Position numbers and translations under genes: made by a program
In this document: piece by piece, positions 9,912 to 18,870 of the stretch
How positions within the stretch are numbered: the first letter of the stretch is position 1
Layout: the number at the start of each line of letters is the position of its first letter
The notes under the pieces: model-generated
The model's input: the letters and a program-made list of their open reading frames with translations, nothing else
Databases searched by the model: none
Told to the model about the DNA's origin: nothing
Source: Lysobacteraceae bacterium PS02340
GTDB lineage: Bacteria > Pseudomonadota > Gammaproteobacteria > Xanthomonadales > Xanthomonadaceae
DNA: 64,000 nucleotides
Assembly (NCBI GenBank): GCA_029959605.1
Contig: JASCOC010000013.1
Span: 1 to 64,000, forward strand
Direction of reading: 5' to 3'

Positions 9912-10778
9912 TCAGTCGGTGGATGCCCGTTCCAGCAACGTGGTGAACGCGACGCCGAATTCCGGCGACAGCGTCGCGTCGTTGTGACTACGACCCGGCA
10001 CGATCACCAACTGCTTGACGCCCGCCTGCAACGGCGTCGCATCGAACAGCGCCTGTGAGAACTTCGGCGCGGTGGTGACGTCGAGTTCGCCGACCACATA
10101 CAGCACCGGCTCGTCGAGCCGACGCGCGACGTTGAGGTTGCCGGTTCTCTGCAGGGCCGGCGCGATGTCGAAGCGCCGCACCGCAAGCCGGGTCCAGAAG
10201 CCGGCCCGCGCGCGCATCGCCCGGGTCCAGTCCTCGGCGGTGGTCATCGAGCTCTCCAGCACCAGGCCATCGAGCTGTCGCGCATCGGCCACATGCCCGG
10301 CGAAGAAGCTGCCCAGCGACTGGCCGTGCACGATCAGCGGCAGGCCTGTCGTCTCGGCGCGCACCTGGTCGTAGACCTGCAACGCGTCCGCGCGCAGCCC
10401 GTCGATGGTCGGCGTGCCGGTGCTGGCGCCATAGCCGCGATGATCGACCAGCACCAGATCCACCGGCAGCCCGGCGTAGGCGTCGAAGATGCGTCGCGCG
10501 TGCAGCCCGGTGCGGAAACCGTTACCGCCGAAATACAGCACCGTCGCGCGGGCGTCGGCGCGCTTGAGGTCGACGCGATAGATCGACACGTCGTCCGGCG
10601 TGTCGATCCGCGATTCGGTGGCGGTGTAACCGGCATGCGTGGCCGCCAGCACGGCGAGATCGGGCGGCGGTGCCGGCATCGGCCGCACCAGATGCGACTC
10701 TTTCAGCGAATAGGTGCAACCGGCCATGACGACGCACAGCACGACGGCCATCAGGCCGCGGACGGATCGGGACTGCAT
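9912..10778 (-). CDS. Alpha/beta-hydrolase lipoprotein
   Basis: A 288-residue alpha/beta-hydrolase predicted to be a membrane-anchored lipoprotein: signal peptide with lipobox VMAGC (Cys21). Core features are the oxyanion-region VLYFGGNGF, the HRGYGAS motif near 113-119, the nucleophile elbow HGQSLGS (Ser154), acid Asp233 in GELDV and His265 in GRSHND. The layout resembles Bem46/YfhR-type serine hydrolases. Substrate is not inferable. The gene sits between rsmI and rnpB on the same strand, 37 nt after rsmI, so it may share transcription with rsmI. Confidence 0.82.
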   Translation of the reverse strand: MQSRSVRGLMAVVLCVVMAGCTYSLKESHLVRPMPAPPPDLAVLAATHAGYTATESRIDTPDDVSIYRVDLKRADARATVLYFGGNGFRTGLHARRIFDAYAGLPVDLVLVDHRGYGASTGTPTIDGLRADALQVYDQVRAETTGLPLIVHGQSLGSFFAGHVADARQLDGLVLESSMTTAEDWTRAMRARAGFWTRLAVRRFDIAPALQRTGNLNVARRLDEPVLYVVGELDVTTAPKFSQALFDATPLQAGVKQLVIVPGRSHNDATLSPEFGVAFTTLLERASTD

Positions 10779-10815
10779 GCGGTGACTTCCTTCCTTGGGA
10801 CACCGTTCGACGCGA

Positions 10816-11664
10816 TCAGGCGTCGGGAGTTCCCTGCCCGTACAGCGACTTGCGCGGCGCGCCGGTGATGTCGGCGGCGAGCTTCGCGGCCAGCGAGGGC
10901 TTCATCTCGCGGGACAGCAGTGCATAGACGCGCCGGCCTTCGGCCAGCCGCGCATCGACATCGTCGCCAGCGCCTTCGATCAGCACCACGAACTCGCCCT
11001 TGCGCTGGTCGGCCTCGCCGGCGACGCGCGCGGCCAGGGCCTCCAGCGGACCGTCCAGCACGGTCTCGAACAGCTTGGTCAGTTCACGCGCCACCACCGC
11101 CGGACGCGCGCCGCCGAAGGTCTGCACGGCATCGGCCAGCATCTCCTCGATGCGGTGCGAGGATTCGTAGAACAGCACCGTGCGCGGCTCGGACGCGAGC
11201 GTCTGCAGGCGTTCCCGGCGGGCACCGGCCTTGGCCGGCAGGAAGCCTTCGAACACGAAGCGGTCGCTCGGCAGACCCGCGACGCTCAGCGCGGCGATCA
11301 GCGCGCTCGGTCCCGGCACCGGCGAGACGCGAAGCCCCGCCTCGCGGGCGGCGCGCACCAGCCGGAAGCCGGGATCGCTGACCAGCGGCGTGCCGGCATC
11401 GCTGACCAGCGCCAGCGACTCGCCGGCCTGCAGACGCTCGACCAGACGCGCGGCCAGGCCGTCCTCGTTGTGTTCGTGCAGGGCGATCAGCGGGCGCTCG
11501 ATGCCGAAGTGGCCGAGCAGCTGGCGCGTGTGCCGGGTGTCCTCGGCGCAGATCGCATCGACGCTGCGCAGCACCGCCTGCGCGCGCGGCGACAGATCGC
11601 CCAGATTGCCGATGGGCGTCGCCACGACGTGCAGGACGCCGGGGGCGCGGGAAGGGTCGCTCAT
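10816..11664 (-). CDS. rsmI: RsmI, 16S rRNA (cytidine1402-2'-O)-methyltransferase
   Basis: SAM-dependent tetrapyrrole-methylase-fold enzyme that 2'-O-methylates C1402 of 16S rRNA. The protein shows VVATPIGNLGDLSPRA at the N-terminus, AEDTRHTRQLL, HEHNE, SDAGTPLVSDPG and PGPSAL, all family hallmarks. The ATG at 11664 gives 282 residues; a GTG three codons upstream is an alternative. Divergently transcribed from lpoA with a gap of about 56 bp, as in many gammaproteobacteria. Confidence 0.95.
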   Translation of the reverse strand: MSDPSRAPGVLHVVATPIGNLGDLSPRAQAVLRSVDAICAEDTRHTRQLLGHFGIERPLIALHEHNEDGLAARLVERLQAGESLALVSDAGTPLVSDPGFRLVRAAREAGLRVSPVPGPSALIAALSVAGLPSDRFVFEGFLPAKAGARRERLQTLASEPRTVLFYESSHRIEEMLADAVQTFGGARPAVVARELTKLFETVLDGPLEALAARVAGEADQRKGEFVVLIEGAGDDVDARLAEGRRVYALLSREMKPSLAAKLAADITGAPRKSLYGQGTPDA

Positions 11665-11720
11665 CGTCTGCACACCGGGAACGCTAGAATGCGCCCATTA
11701 TCCCGCAGCGGAACCGCGAC

Positions 11721-12962
11721 ATGGCAGCAACGGCCCAGCCTTCGAACGCCCGCACGCGCACGACGCGCGCCGTCGGTGCACCGCCCCGCGCTCTGCGCCT
11801 CCTCGCCGGCGCCGCACTGGTGGCGGCGCTCGCCAGCTGCGCGACCGTGCAGACCACCGGCAGTGCCGGTCCGGTCGCCGCGCCGTCGGAAGCGCCGGCT
11901 GCGCCGGGTCGCTGGACCTTCGACGACACCCGTCCCGCCGCCGAGCGCGATGGCTACCGCCCGCCGCGCAAGCTCGCCGTGCTGCTGCCGATGAGCGGCG
12001 CACTCGCGACCGCCGCTGCGCCGGTCCGTGATGGCCTGCTGGCCGGCTACTACGGCGAGCGCCGTGCGCGCCCCGAACTCGCGTTCTACGACACCGCCGG
12101 CACCGCGGCCGGCACCGCGAACGCCTACAGCCGCGCGATCGCCGAAGGCGCCGACCAGGTTGTCGGTCCGCTCGGCCGCGAGGAAGTCGACGCGCTGTTC
12201 CACAGCCCCGCGCAGGTGCCGGTGATCGCGCTCAACCGCGGCTCCGTGCAGGCGCCGGACAACGCGGCCGCGTTCTCGCTGGCGCCCGAAGACGAAGGCG
12301 ACGCCGCGGCGCAGTACCTGCTCAAGCGCAACGCACGCAACGTGCTGGTGCTGAGCAACGGCGAAGACGCCGCGCGTCGCAGCGTCGATGCGCTGACCGC
12401 GCGTCTGGCCCAGAACGGCGGCAGCGTGGTCGCGACGCTCGCGATCATCGGCGACACCTCCGTCGACCAGACGCCGGCGCTGCAGAACGCGCTGGCCGGC
12501 GGCGCCGGTGTGGACGCGGTGTATCTCGCGATCCGCGGCAACCAGGCGCGCGTGCTCGCGCCGCAGCTGTCGGTCGCCGGCCTCGCCACGCGCCCGCGCG
12601 TGGGCAGCTCGCTGCTCGCACAGGGCACCGGCAAGGCGGAAGAAGACCAGATTCTCGACGGCATCGTGTTCCCGACCGAAAGCTGGTCGACCGGCGCCAG
12701 CGCGCGTTCGCTGCCGCCGCTGACCGAGGTGTCGCGCGAACTGCCCACCGCACGGGGCGGCGCCGCGCGCCTGTTCGCATTCGGCTTCGACGCGTGGCTG
12801 CTGAGCGGCTATCTCGAACACCTCGCCCGCACGCCCGATGCCGCCATCGGCGGCGCGACCGGCATGCTGCGCATCGCCGGCGATGGCAACGTCATGCGCC
12901 AGCCCGCATGGGCCACGTGGCGCAACGGCTATGTGGTGCCGCAGGCGGACGCCGGCGGTTGA
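11721..12962 (+). CDS. lpoA: LpoA/LppC-family penicillin-binding protein activator (short form)
   Basis: Outer-membrane lipoprotein of the LppC/LpoA family; in E. coli LpoA activates PBP1A. The 413 residues start with a long basic N-terminus, then a lipoprotein signal ending in ALASC (Cys40). The rest is a periplasmic-binding-protein-like domain ([49 protein letters not shown] near the end). It lacks the N-terminal TPR domain that makes E. coli LpoA about 680 residues. A possible -10 (TAGAAT, 11685-11690) lies 30 nt upstream. Its stop overlaps the yraN TTG start, which fits the conserved rsmI / lpoA / yraN neighbourhood. Family is clear; the PBP1A role is inferred. Confidence 0.85.
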   Translation: MAATAQPSNARTRTTRAVGAPPRALRLLAGAALVAALASCATVQTTGSAGPVAAPSEAPAAPGRWTFDDTRPAAERDGYRPPRKLAVLLPMSGALATAAAPVRDGLLAGYYGERRARPELAFYDTAGTAAGTANAYSRAIAEGADQVVGPLGREEVDALFHSPAQVPVIALNRGSVQAPDNAAAFSLAPEDEGDAAAQYLLKRNARNVLVLSNGEDAARRSVDALTARLAQNGGSVVATLAIIGDTSVDQTPALQNALAGGAGVDAVYLAIRGNQARVLAPQLSVAGLATRPRVGSSLLAQGTGKAEEDQILDGIVFPTESWSTGASARSLPPLTEVSRELPTARGGAARLFAFGFDAWLLSGYLEHLARTPDAAIGGATGMLRIAGDGNVMRQPAWATWRNGYVVPQADAGG

Positions 12963-13339
12963 ACGACCGGCGGCGCGATGGCGCTGCCGTCGAGCGGGCC
13001 GCGGCCGCGCAGCTGCAGGCCGCCGGCCTGCGCCCCCTCGCCGCGAACGTCGGTTTCCGCGGCGGCGAACTCGATCTGGTGATGCTCGACGCACGCGGCG
13101 CGACGCGCGTCGTCGTCTTCGTCGAAGTCCGCCATCGCCGCACCGCGGCGTTCGGCGGTGGCGCTGCTTCGATCGATGCTGGCAAACGCCGGCGACTGGT
13201 GCTGGCTGCGCACCAGTTCCTGATGCGTGAACGTGGGCTGCGTGATCTGCCGTGCCGGTTCGATGTGGTGGAAGCGAGTGGCGATTCCGATGCGCCGACG
13301 CTGCGTTGGATTGAGGATGCGTTCCGCGCGGATGATTGA
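12959..13339 (+). CDS. yraN: YraN, UPF0102 nuclease-fold protein (TTG start)
   Basis: Small restriction-endonuclease-fold protein of UPF0102; function unproven. Conserved residues are seen in [13 protein letters not shown] and [15 protein letters not shown], with the paired acid and Glu/Gln-type motif of this fold, then [13 protein letters not shown]. No ATG lies in a suitable place; the TTG at 12959 overlaps the lpoA stop (TTGA) and yields 126 residues, close to the family norm of about 120. Confidence 0.85.
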   Translation: MNDRRRDGAAVERAAAAQLQAAGLRPLAANVGFRGGELDLVMLDARGATRVVVFVEVRHRRTAAFGGGAASIDAGKRRRLVLAAHQFLMRERGLRDLPCRFDVVEASGDSDAPTLRWIEDAFRADD

Positions 13340-14089
13340 TCCGTTCTGGCGGGACGCGACTCTATTTTGTGTTTGCGCTGGCGGGCGCCAGGCCCTGGCC
13401 TCGCCATTTCTTCGGCTTCGCCTTTGGCTTTGGCTTCTAGCTCTTGATCTGAATCGAGCCGTAAAGCGAGCCGAGCATCGCAGGGCGACGGGGTCGAAGA
13501 GCAGTCCATGTCTGAGCGCAGCGAGTTTGGGCTGCGTGCCCCGTCGCCCGAGAAGCGCAGGGGACCGCCGCAGCTGTATCGCGGCGGATCGCGTCCGGCG
13601 AAGACGGTTTTGCTTACTTTTGCCAAGACAAAAGTAAGCCGCGCGACAGCGCGGAAGCCCTGTCTTTGATCTTCGCTTGCGAGCACCTCGTTTGGCGGCG
13701 CATCAAAATCCAACGCCAAGGCTAAGAAGCGAACCTCAAGTGCAGGGCTTTCGCCCGCTGCGCGTGCGAGTCCCTTTTGGATGGACCCAAAAGGAACCAA
13801 AAGGTCCCTTCGCCGGACGCGAGCCGATGCGATGAAGCCGCATCGGTGCCCTCCGCTCCTCGCCTGACGCGGCACGCAGCCCAAACTCGCTGCGCTCAGA
13901 CATGGGCTGCTCTTCGGCCGCGCCAGGCTCCGGTGCTCGGCTCGCTCTACGGCTCGATTCAAGTCAAAAGCGAATACCCAAAGCTAAAGGCAAATCAAAG
14001 GCAAAGCGAAGCCGAAGCAGGGCAGTCCCGAACCAGCCAAGCATCCGACGATGTAATCCTGATACGCACGAGCTCCGCCAGCAGGCGCT
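13340..14089. other. Gene-free region occupied by a large imperfect palindrome
   Basis: About 750 bases between yraN and the end of thiL. Open frames on both strands do not resemble proteins and their reading mirrors the palindrome. Codon position bias is absent and A-rich tracts (CCAAAGCTAAAGGC) alternate with G/C tracts. The palindrome is given as its own entry. Confidence 0.7.
13411..14019. repeat. Long imperfect inverted repeat (about 600 bp)
   Basis: Left and right halves are reverse complements in several collinear blocks. The best block is 45 nt, 13496-13540 against 13871-13915, with a single mismatch (44/45). A second block of 27 nt, 13451-13477 against 13934-13960, also has one mismatch. 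Outer blocks around 13411-13440 and 13981-14019 (TTCGGCTTCGCCTTTGG against its complement) are weaker. The centre carries small hairpins: an 11-bp perfect stem GCTTACTTTTG/CAAAAGTAAGC at 13612-13639, and CCTTTTGG/CCAAAAGG near 13774-13793. No open reading frame for a transposase is present. Likely a non-autonomous or degenerate repeat of the host family. Confidence 0.8.
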
Positions 14090-15043
14090 TCAACCGCCGA
14101 AGTGATCCCAACCAGCGCGCGCCGGCGTCCAGGGCGCGCCGTTCGCGGTCGCGACGACATCCCGCCCTTTAACGATGCGTCCGATACGGGTCACCGGCAC
14201 ACCTGCTTCCAGCGCAGCGGCCACGATCGCGTCACGCGCACCGACCGGCGCGGTGAAGCAGAGTTCGTAATCGTCGCCGCCACTCGCCTGCAGCGTGCGA
14301 CGCGTATCCGGTTCGAGCCCAGCGGCGCGCAGCGCATCCGACACCGGCACCGCGTCGATATCGATCTCGGCGCCCACACTGCTCGCGCAGCAGACATGGG
14401 CGAGGTCGGCGAGCAGACCATCGGAGATATCGATCGCGGCATGCGCCAACCCGGGCAATTGCAGGCCGAGCGCAACACGTGGCGTCGGCCGGTCGAGCCG
14501 CGCGCGCAGCGCAGGATCGCGCGCACCACAGGCCGACCACTGCGCCAAGGCCTCAGCGGCATCGCCCGGCGTGCCGCTGACCCAGATCTCGTCGCCGACG
14601 CTCGCAGCATCACGACGCAGCACGCGGCCAGGCGAAACGAAGCCGAATACGGTCACGCAGACCGATAACGGCCCTCGCGTGGTGTCGCCGCCGACCAGCG
14701 CCACGGCGTGCTGACGCGCGAGGGCTTCGAAACCATCCAGAAACGCATCGACCCAGGCCGCATCGGGTTCGGGCAGGGACAGCGACAACGTGCACCACGC
14801 CGGCGTGGCGCCCATCGCCGCGAGATCCGACAGGTTCACCGCCAGCGCTTTCCAGCCGATATCGGCCGGCGCGGTGTCGTGCGGGAAATGGATGCCGGCG
14901 TTGAGCGTGTCCATCGCGACGACGAGCTGCATGCCGGCGGGCGGCTGCAGCAGCGCGGCATCGTCGCCGATGCACAGCACCACGTCGTCGCGCGCCACGA
15001 CGCGCGCGCGGATTCGGTCGATCAGGTCGAACTCGCCGGCCAT
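14090..15043 (-). CDS. thiL: ThiL, thiamine-monophosphate kinase
   Basis: Phosphorylates thiamine monophosphate to the diphosphate cofactor. PurM-like ATP-binding fold with GDDAALL near residue 28, MDTLNAGIHFP, WKALAVNLSDLAAMGATP, GGDTTRGPL and DISDGLLADL. From MAGEFDLIDRI the protein is 317 residues, typical for ThiL. It follows nusB by 16 nt, an order (ribH-nusB-thiL) common in proteobacteria. Confidence 0.95.
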   Translation of the reverse strand: MAGEFDLIDRIRARVVARDDVVLCIGDDAALLQPPAGMQLVVAMDTLNAGIHFPHDTAPADIGWKALAVNLSDLAAMGATPAWCTLSLSLPEPDAAWVDAFLDGFEALARQHAVALVGGDTTRGPLSVCVTVFGFVSPGRVLRRDAASVGDEIWVSGTPGDAAEALAQWSACGARDPALRARLDRPTPRVALGLQLPGLAHAAIDISDGLLADLAHVCCASSVGAEIDIDAVPVSDALRAAGLEPDTRRTLQASGGDDYELCFTAPVGARDAIVAAALEAGVPVTRIGRIVKGRDVVATANGAPWTPARAGWDHFGG

Positions 15044-15059
15044 TGCAGCCGTGCCGGGC

Positions 15060-15524
15060 TCAACGCCCGCGCAGCGCTCCGACTTCCGGCGCGCGCCATT
15101 CGGCGGCGGCACGGTCGAGCACGCCGTTGACGTAGGTGTGACCGTGCTCGGAACCGAAACGCTTGACGGTCTTCAGGGCTTCGTCGATGACGACGCGGTA
15201 CGGCACGTCGACGCGGTGCTGCAGTTCGTAGGCGGCGATGCGCAGCATCGCGCGTTCGATCGGATCGACTTCTTCGATCGTGCGGTCGAGGAACGGCGCC
15301 AGCGACGCGTCGAGTTCGCGATAACGGGTGCCCACACCGTGGACCAGATCCTCGAAGTACGCGAGATCGGCGATTTCCTTGGCCTGCTCGTGCGCGAACT
15401 GGGCGACGATCTCGCGCGGCTCGGTGCCCGACATCTGCATCGCGTAGATGGCCTGCAGCGCGCGGCGGCGCGCGCGCGAGCGCAGCACCGGGTCGACACC
15501 ATGGGGTTTGCGGGTCTGGTTCAT
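15060..15524 (-). CDS. nusB: NusB, transcription antitermination factor
   Basis: RNA-binding factor that with NusE (S10) recognises boxA of rRNA leaders. The 154-residue all-helical protein has [19 protein letters not shown] at the N-terminus, [24 protein letters not shown] and [27 protein letters not shown]-type C-terminal motif (conserved block of NusB). The start overlaps the ribH stop by 4 nt. Confidence 0.95.
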   Translation of the reverse strand: MNQTRKPHGVDPVLRSRARRRALQAIYAMQMSGTEPREIVAQFAHEQAKEIADLAYFEDLVHGVGTRYRELDASLAPFLDRTIEEVDPIERAMLRIAAYELQHRVDVPYRVVIDEALKTVKRFGSEHGHTYVNGVLDRAAAEWRAPEVGALRGR

Positions 15525-15988
15525 CCGATCTTGTCCAACAGGTTGCTCATTTCGATGGCGACCAGCGCCGCTTCTTCGCCCTTGTTGCCGTGGCTGCCGC
15601 CGGCGCGCTTCTCGGCGTCGACGTAGTCCTCGACCGCGAGCACGCCGTTGGCGACCGGCACGCGGCTGTCGAGCGCCACGCGCATCAGCGCGTCGCTGCA
15701 GCCGTCGGCCACCTGCTCGTAATGCCGGGTGTCGCCGCGCACCACGCAGCCCAGGCCCAGCAGCGCGGCGTGCGCGCCGGCGGCGGCGAGCCGCGCGCAG
15801 ACCACCGGGATCTCCCAGGCACCGGGCACGCGGATCACGTCCACCGCGTCTTCGGCGACGCCGTGATCGGCGAACGCCTTGCGCGCACCGGCGATCAGGG
15901 CGTCGGTGATCTTGGGGTTCCAGCGGCTGGCGACGATCGCGTAACGCGCGCCGGCCGGGGCGCGCAGGTCGCCTTCGATGTAGCTCAT
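15521..15988 (-). CDS. ribH: RibH, 6,7-dimethyl-8-ribityllumazine synthase
   Basis: Condenses 3,4-dihydroxybutanone phosphate with the ribitylaminouracil to give ribityllumazine, the riboflavin synthase substrate. Signatures: [67 protein letters not shown] is chosen as start (155 residues); ATGs two and seven codons upstream are possible and no strong ribosome site decides. Lies 42 nt after ribBA. Confidence 0.94.
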   Translation of the reverse strand: MSYIEGDLRAPAGARYAIVASRWNPKITDALIAGARKAFADHGVAEDAVDVIRVPGAWEIPVVCARLAAAGAHAALLGLGCVVRGDTRHYEQVADGCSDALMRVALDSRVPVANGVLAVEDYVDAEKRAGGSHGNKGEEAALVAIEMSNLLDKIG

Positions 15989-16030
15989 GGGCATGGGGGA
16001 TTCGCGCAAGGCCGGTCAGTTTAACGTGGG

Positions 16031-17131
16031 TCAGGCCGTGACGTATGCGACGACTTCAAGGCCGTAGCCGGCGAGGCCCACCTGCTTGCGCGGCGTGCCC
16101 AACACGCGCAGCCGGCCGAGGCCGAGATCGGCCAGGATCTGCGCGCCGGCGCCATTGCGACGCCACTGGCCCACGTCCTTGTCCTTGCCGGGGGGGCGGA
16201 CCACGGCTTCCTTGCGCAGACGCGCCAGCAGCGCGTCGGAGTCGCGCGGCGCCGACAGCACCACCATCACGCCCTGCCCGGCGTCGGCGATCGCGCGCAG
16301 CGCATCGCTGCCGGCCACGCCGAAATCGTCGCGGCGCCAGTGCAGCAGATCGGCGAGCGGGTTCTCCACCTGCACGCGCACCAACGTGGGCGTATCGGCA
16401 TCCGGCGTGCCGCGCACCAGCGCGAAATGCAGCTCGTGGGCGATGCGGTCGCGATAGGTCACCAGATGGAACGCGCCGAACTCGGTCTCGATCTCGCGTT
16501 CGTCGATGCGCTCGACGGTGTGCTCGGTGGCGAGACGATGGGCGATGAGATCGGCGATCGAGCCCATCTTCAGGCCATGTTCGCGGGCGAAGACTTCCAG
16601 CTCCGGGCGACGCGCCATGCTGCCGTCGGGATTGAGGATCTCGACCAGCACGCCGGCCGGTTCCAGTCCCGCGAGCATCGCCAGATCGACGCCGGCCTCG
16701 GTGTGCCCGGCGCGGGTCAGCACGCCGCCGGGCTGGGCGACCAGCGGGAAGATATGGCCGGGCTGGTGCAGATCCTCGGGCTTCGCGTTCGCCTTCACCG
16801 CGGTGCGGATCGTGTGCGCGCGGTCATGGGCCGAGATGCCGGTGGTCACGCCTTCGGCGGCTTCGATGCTGACGGTGAAGTTGGTCTGGAACTGCGCGGT
16901 GTTCGCGCGGACCATCGGCGCCAGACCGAGCTGCGCGGCGCGGCTGGGCGTCACCGGCAGGCAGACCAGACCGCGGCCGTGGGTGACCATGAAGTTGATG
17001 TCCGACGGCTTCACCAGCTCGGCGGCCATGATCAGGTCGCCTTCGTTCTCGCGGTCCTCGTCGTCGACGATGACCACCATGCGGCCCTGGCGGATCTCTT
17101 CCAGCAGTTCGGGAACGGGTGCGAAATTCAT
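16031..17131 (-). CDS. ribB: RibB with degenerate RibA-like domain (RibBX type)
   Basis: N-terminal half is 3,4-dihydroxy-2-butanone 4-phosphate synthase: DDEDRENEGDLIMAAE near residue 23, THGRGLVCLP, TTGISAHDRAHTI, HTEAGVDLAMLAGL. The C-terminal half (about 205-366) aligns with GTP cyclohydrolase II but has lost its zinc site: where the family has the pattern C-x-TGD...R-C-D-C, this protein reads NPLADLLHWRRDDFG, with none of the three cysteines. The second domain is therefore probably not a GTP cyclohydrolase, as in the RibBX variant known from many proteobacteria, and a separate ribA should exist elsewhere. Overlaps the ribE stop by 4 nt. Confidence 0.93.
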   Translation of the reverse strand: MNFAPVPELLEEIRQGRMVVIVDDEDRENEGDLIMAAELVKPSDINFMVTHGRGLVCLPVTPSRAAQLGLAPMVRANTAQFQTNFTVSIEAAEGVTTGISAHDRAHTIRTAVKANAKPEDLHQPGHIFPLVAQPGGVLTRAGHTEAGVDLAMLAGLEPAGVLVEILNPDGSMARRPELEVFAREHGLKMGSIADLIAHRLATEHTVERIDEREIETEFGAFHLVTYRDRIAHELHFALVRGTPDADTPTLVRVQVENPLADLLHWRRDDFGVAGSDALRAIADAGQGVMVVLSAPRDSDALLARLRKEAVVRPPGKDKDVGQWRRNGAGAQILADLGLGRLRVLGTPRKQVGLAGYGLEVVAYVTA

Positions 17132-17745
17132 GCCGCCGCTCCCGCAGGGACGACGCCCGCGCTGAGCAGACGCTCGACGTAGCGCGCGACCAGATCCACC
17201 TCCAGATTCACCGCCTCGCCGACAGGGGTGCTGCCGAACGCGGTGTGCGCGACGGTGTGCGGCACCAGGGCGACCTCGAAGCCGGTCGCATCGACGGCGT
17301 TGACCGTCAGGCTGACGCCGTCGACGCAGATCGAACCCTTGTGCGCGATGTACTTCAGCAGCGCCGCCGGCGCGTCGAAGCGCCAGCGCTGCGCGCGCGC
17401 ATCGTCGTGGACGGAGGCGACGCTGCCGACGCCATCGACATGGCCGCTGACCATATGGCCACCGAGGCGATCGGTCGGGCGCATCGCGCGCTCCAGATTC
17501 ACCGCGCGGCCCGGCGCCAGCACGCCCAGCGTGGTCAGCGAGAGGGTTTCGGTCGAGGCGTCGGCCTCGAAATGCATGTCGTCGAACGCGACCACGGTCA
17601 GGCAGACGCCATTGACCGCGATGCTTTCGCCCATCGCCACGCCGTCGAAGGGCAGCGTGCCGACCGCGATGCGCAGCCGCGCGTCGCCGCCGCGCGATTC
17701 GGTGGAAACCAGGCGTCCGACGCCCTCGATCAGTCCGGTGAACAT
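17128..17745 (-). CDS. ribE: RibE, riboflavin synthase (alpha subunit)
   Basis: Dismutates two ribityllumazine molecules to riboflavin. The 205 residues show the two internally repeated lumazine-binding domains, each beginning with a related motif: MFTGLIEGVGRL and MVSGHVDGVGSV, with SIAVNGVCLTV and SICVDGVSLTV. The start MFTGLIE is preceded by GGAGG; an in-frame ATG 38 codons upstream lies inside the riboswitch and is rejected. First gene of the ribE-ribBA-ribH-nusB-thiL group, directly controlled by the FMN riboswitch. Confidence 0.96.
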   Translation of the reverse strand: MFTGLIEGVGRLVSTESRGGDARLRIAVGTLPFDGVAMGESIAVNGVCLTVVAFDDMHFEADASTETLSLTTLGVLAPGRAVNLERAMRPTDRLGGHMVSGHVDGVGSVASVHDDARAQRWRFDAPAALLKYIAHKGSICVDGVSLTVNAVDATGFEVALVPHTVAHTAFGSTPVGEAVNLEVDLVARYVERLLSAGVVPAGAAA

Positions 17746-17849
17746 GTCGCTGCCTCCGTCCGCACGGGGCACGCCCGCACGGTCAAGCCGAAAGGGAACG
17801 GTCCAGGACGCGACAGCGTGCGCGGCCGATCGGCCACGCATGAGGTCGT

Positions 17850-17990
17850 CTTCTCGCATCCGGACTCTGACCGTCGGCTCCGGAGTTCGACCGGATCTGC
17901 TGACCCGCCGGCATGTACCGGCAGCGCTCGCGGGCTCGCGCGTCGCCGCGCCTACCGCCGGTGGGGACTTCCACCCCGCCCCGAAGACAT
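17850..17990 (-). promoter_or_regulatory. FMN riboswitch (RFN element)
   Basis: On the minus strand the RFN core is visible: CTTCGGGGCGGGGTGGAAGT, CCCCACCGGCGGTA, a variable hairpin, GCCCGCGAGCGC, a CATGCCGGCGGGTCAGCAGA-type block, GATCCGGTCGAACTCCGGAG, CCGACGGTCAGAGTCCGGAT and GAGAAGA. It lies about 105 nt upstream of the ribE ATG. Binding of FMN is expected to lower expression of the riboflavin genes. The last stretch before ribE carries a GTGGCCGATCGGCCGC hairpin that might be part of the switch. Confidence 0.93.
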
Positions 17991-18212
17991 TCGATTGTGT
18001 GTTGCCGGCAGGGCCGGCCTGCGCATTCTAGCAGCGCGCCGTTGCACGGCTGCCCGCGAGCCCGGGACGCTTCATTGCACAGGTGGGCCAACTTTGCACC
18101 ATCTGGCGCTTCGTGAAGAAAACATTAGAATTCGCGCCGCGACAAGTACGTCGCTTTTGCCCCGCCGCAATGGCCGGGTGACATGGATTTCATTCACCGG
18201 AGACATTTTTCA

Positions 18213-18824
18213 ATGCGGAACATCCTTCTCGCCAGCTTGCTGGCCGCACTGCCGTGCGCTGCCAGTGCAGCCGACATGCCCAGCTACACCTTCGTTGAAG
18301 CCGGCTGGACCCAATTGCAGATCGATGACGATTTCCTCGACAAGGGCGATGGCGGTTACATCCGCGGCTCGCTTGCAATCGCACCGACGGCCTATGTGTT
18401 CGGCGGCTACTCGGAGGTCAGCAAGACCTGGCGCGCCTCCACCATCGATGCGGAACTGACCGTCGACGAAGCGGAGATCGGCATCGGCTATCGCATGGAC
18501 GTCGCCGATCGCCTCGACTTCACCGCCGACATCGCCTACGTGCGCCTGGGCGTGGAATCCGATCTGCGTATCGGAACGTCTCGCGAGACCATCCGCGACC
18601 ACGTCAACCTGTGGCGCGGTACCGCCGGCCTGCGCGGCAAGCCGTCGCCGAAGACCGAAGCCTGGATCAGGGCCGGCTATGCGGATGGCGAGGATCTCGA
18701 AGACAACTTCTTCGGCGTGCTGGGTGGCCAGATCAACCTGACCCGCACCTGGGGCCTGGTGGGCGAAGTCGAAAAGTACAGCGACACCACCCAGTTCCAG
18801 TTGGGCGTGCGCGCGAGCTTCTGA
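18213..18824 (+). CDS. Ax21-like outer-membrane beta-barrel protein
   Basis: A 203-residue exported protein: signal peptide MRNILLASLLAALPCAASA, then short alternating strands typical of an eight-stranded barrel, ending in the aromatic residue Phe (QFQLGVRASF). The pattern VEAGW..., YVFGGYS, IGYRMDVADRLD, GTAGLRG...AWIRAGYADGED, FFGVLGGQINLTRTWG resembles the Ax21 family of Xanthomonas and Stenotrophomonas, once proposed as a quorum signal but better viewed as an outer-membrane protein. GGAG lies 12 nt before the chosen ATG; another ATG 10 codons upstream lacks one. A -10-like TAGAAT is at 18126-18131. It splits the riboflavin genes, on the opposite strand. Confidence 0.78.
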   Translation: MRNILLASLLAALPCAASAADMPSYTFVEAGWTQLQIDDDFLDKGDGGYIRGSLAIAPTAYVFGGYSEVSKTWRASTIDAELTVDEAEIGIGYRMDVADRLDFTADIAYVRLGVESDLRIGTSRETIRDHVNLWRGTAGLRGKPSPKTEAWIRAGYADGEDLEDNFFGVLGGQINLTRTWGLVGEVEKYSDTTQFQLGVRASF

Positions 18825-18844
18825 TCCAGTCCTGCAGCTGTCAT

Positions 18845-18870
18845 GGAACGGGCCCTTCGGGGCCCGTTCC
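18845..18870 (+). terminator. Strong hairpin terminator with UUCG loop
   Basis: GGAACGGGCCC-TTCG-GGGCCCGTTCC is a perfect 11-bp stem with a UUCG tetraloop, 20 nt after the Ax21-like gene. The symmetrical stem sits between converging genes (ribD ends at 18937), so it may serve both directions. Confidence 0.75.

Noticed and set aside
9044-9946. 300-codon plus-strand frame over the rnpB region
   Set aside because: It crosses the RNase P RNA gene and a dispersed repeat; composition is not protein-like.
12892-13962. Minus-strand frame of 356 codons across yraN and the palindrome
   Set aside because: Half lies antisense to yraN and half in the palindrome; the paired GCCATCGATT-like peptides at both ends simply reflect the inverted repeat.
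17746-17859. Upstream in-frame start for ribE
   Set aside because: It would begin within the FMN riboswitch core and add 38 residues not found in riboflavin synthases; the MFTGLIE start has a good ribosome site.
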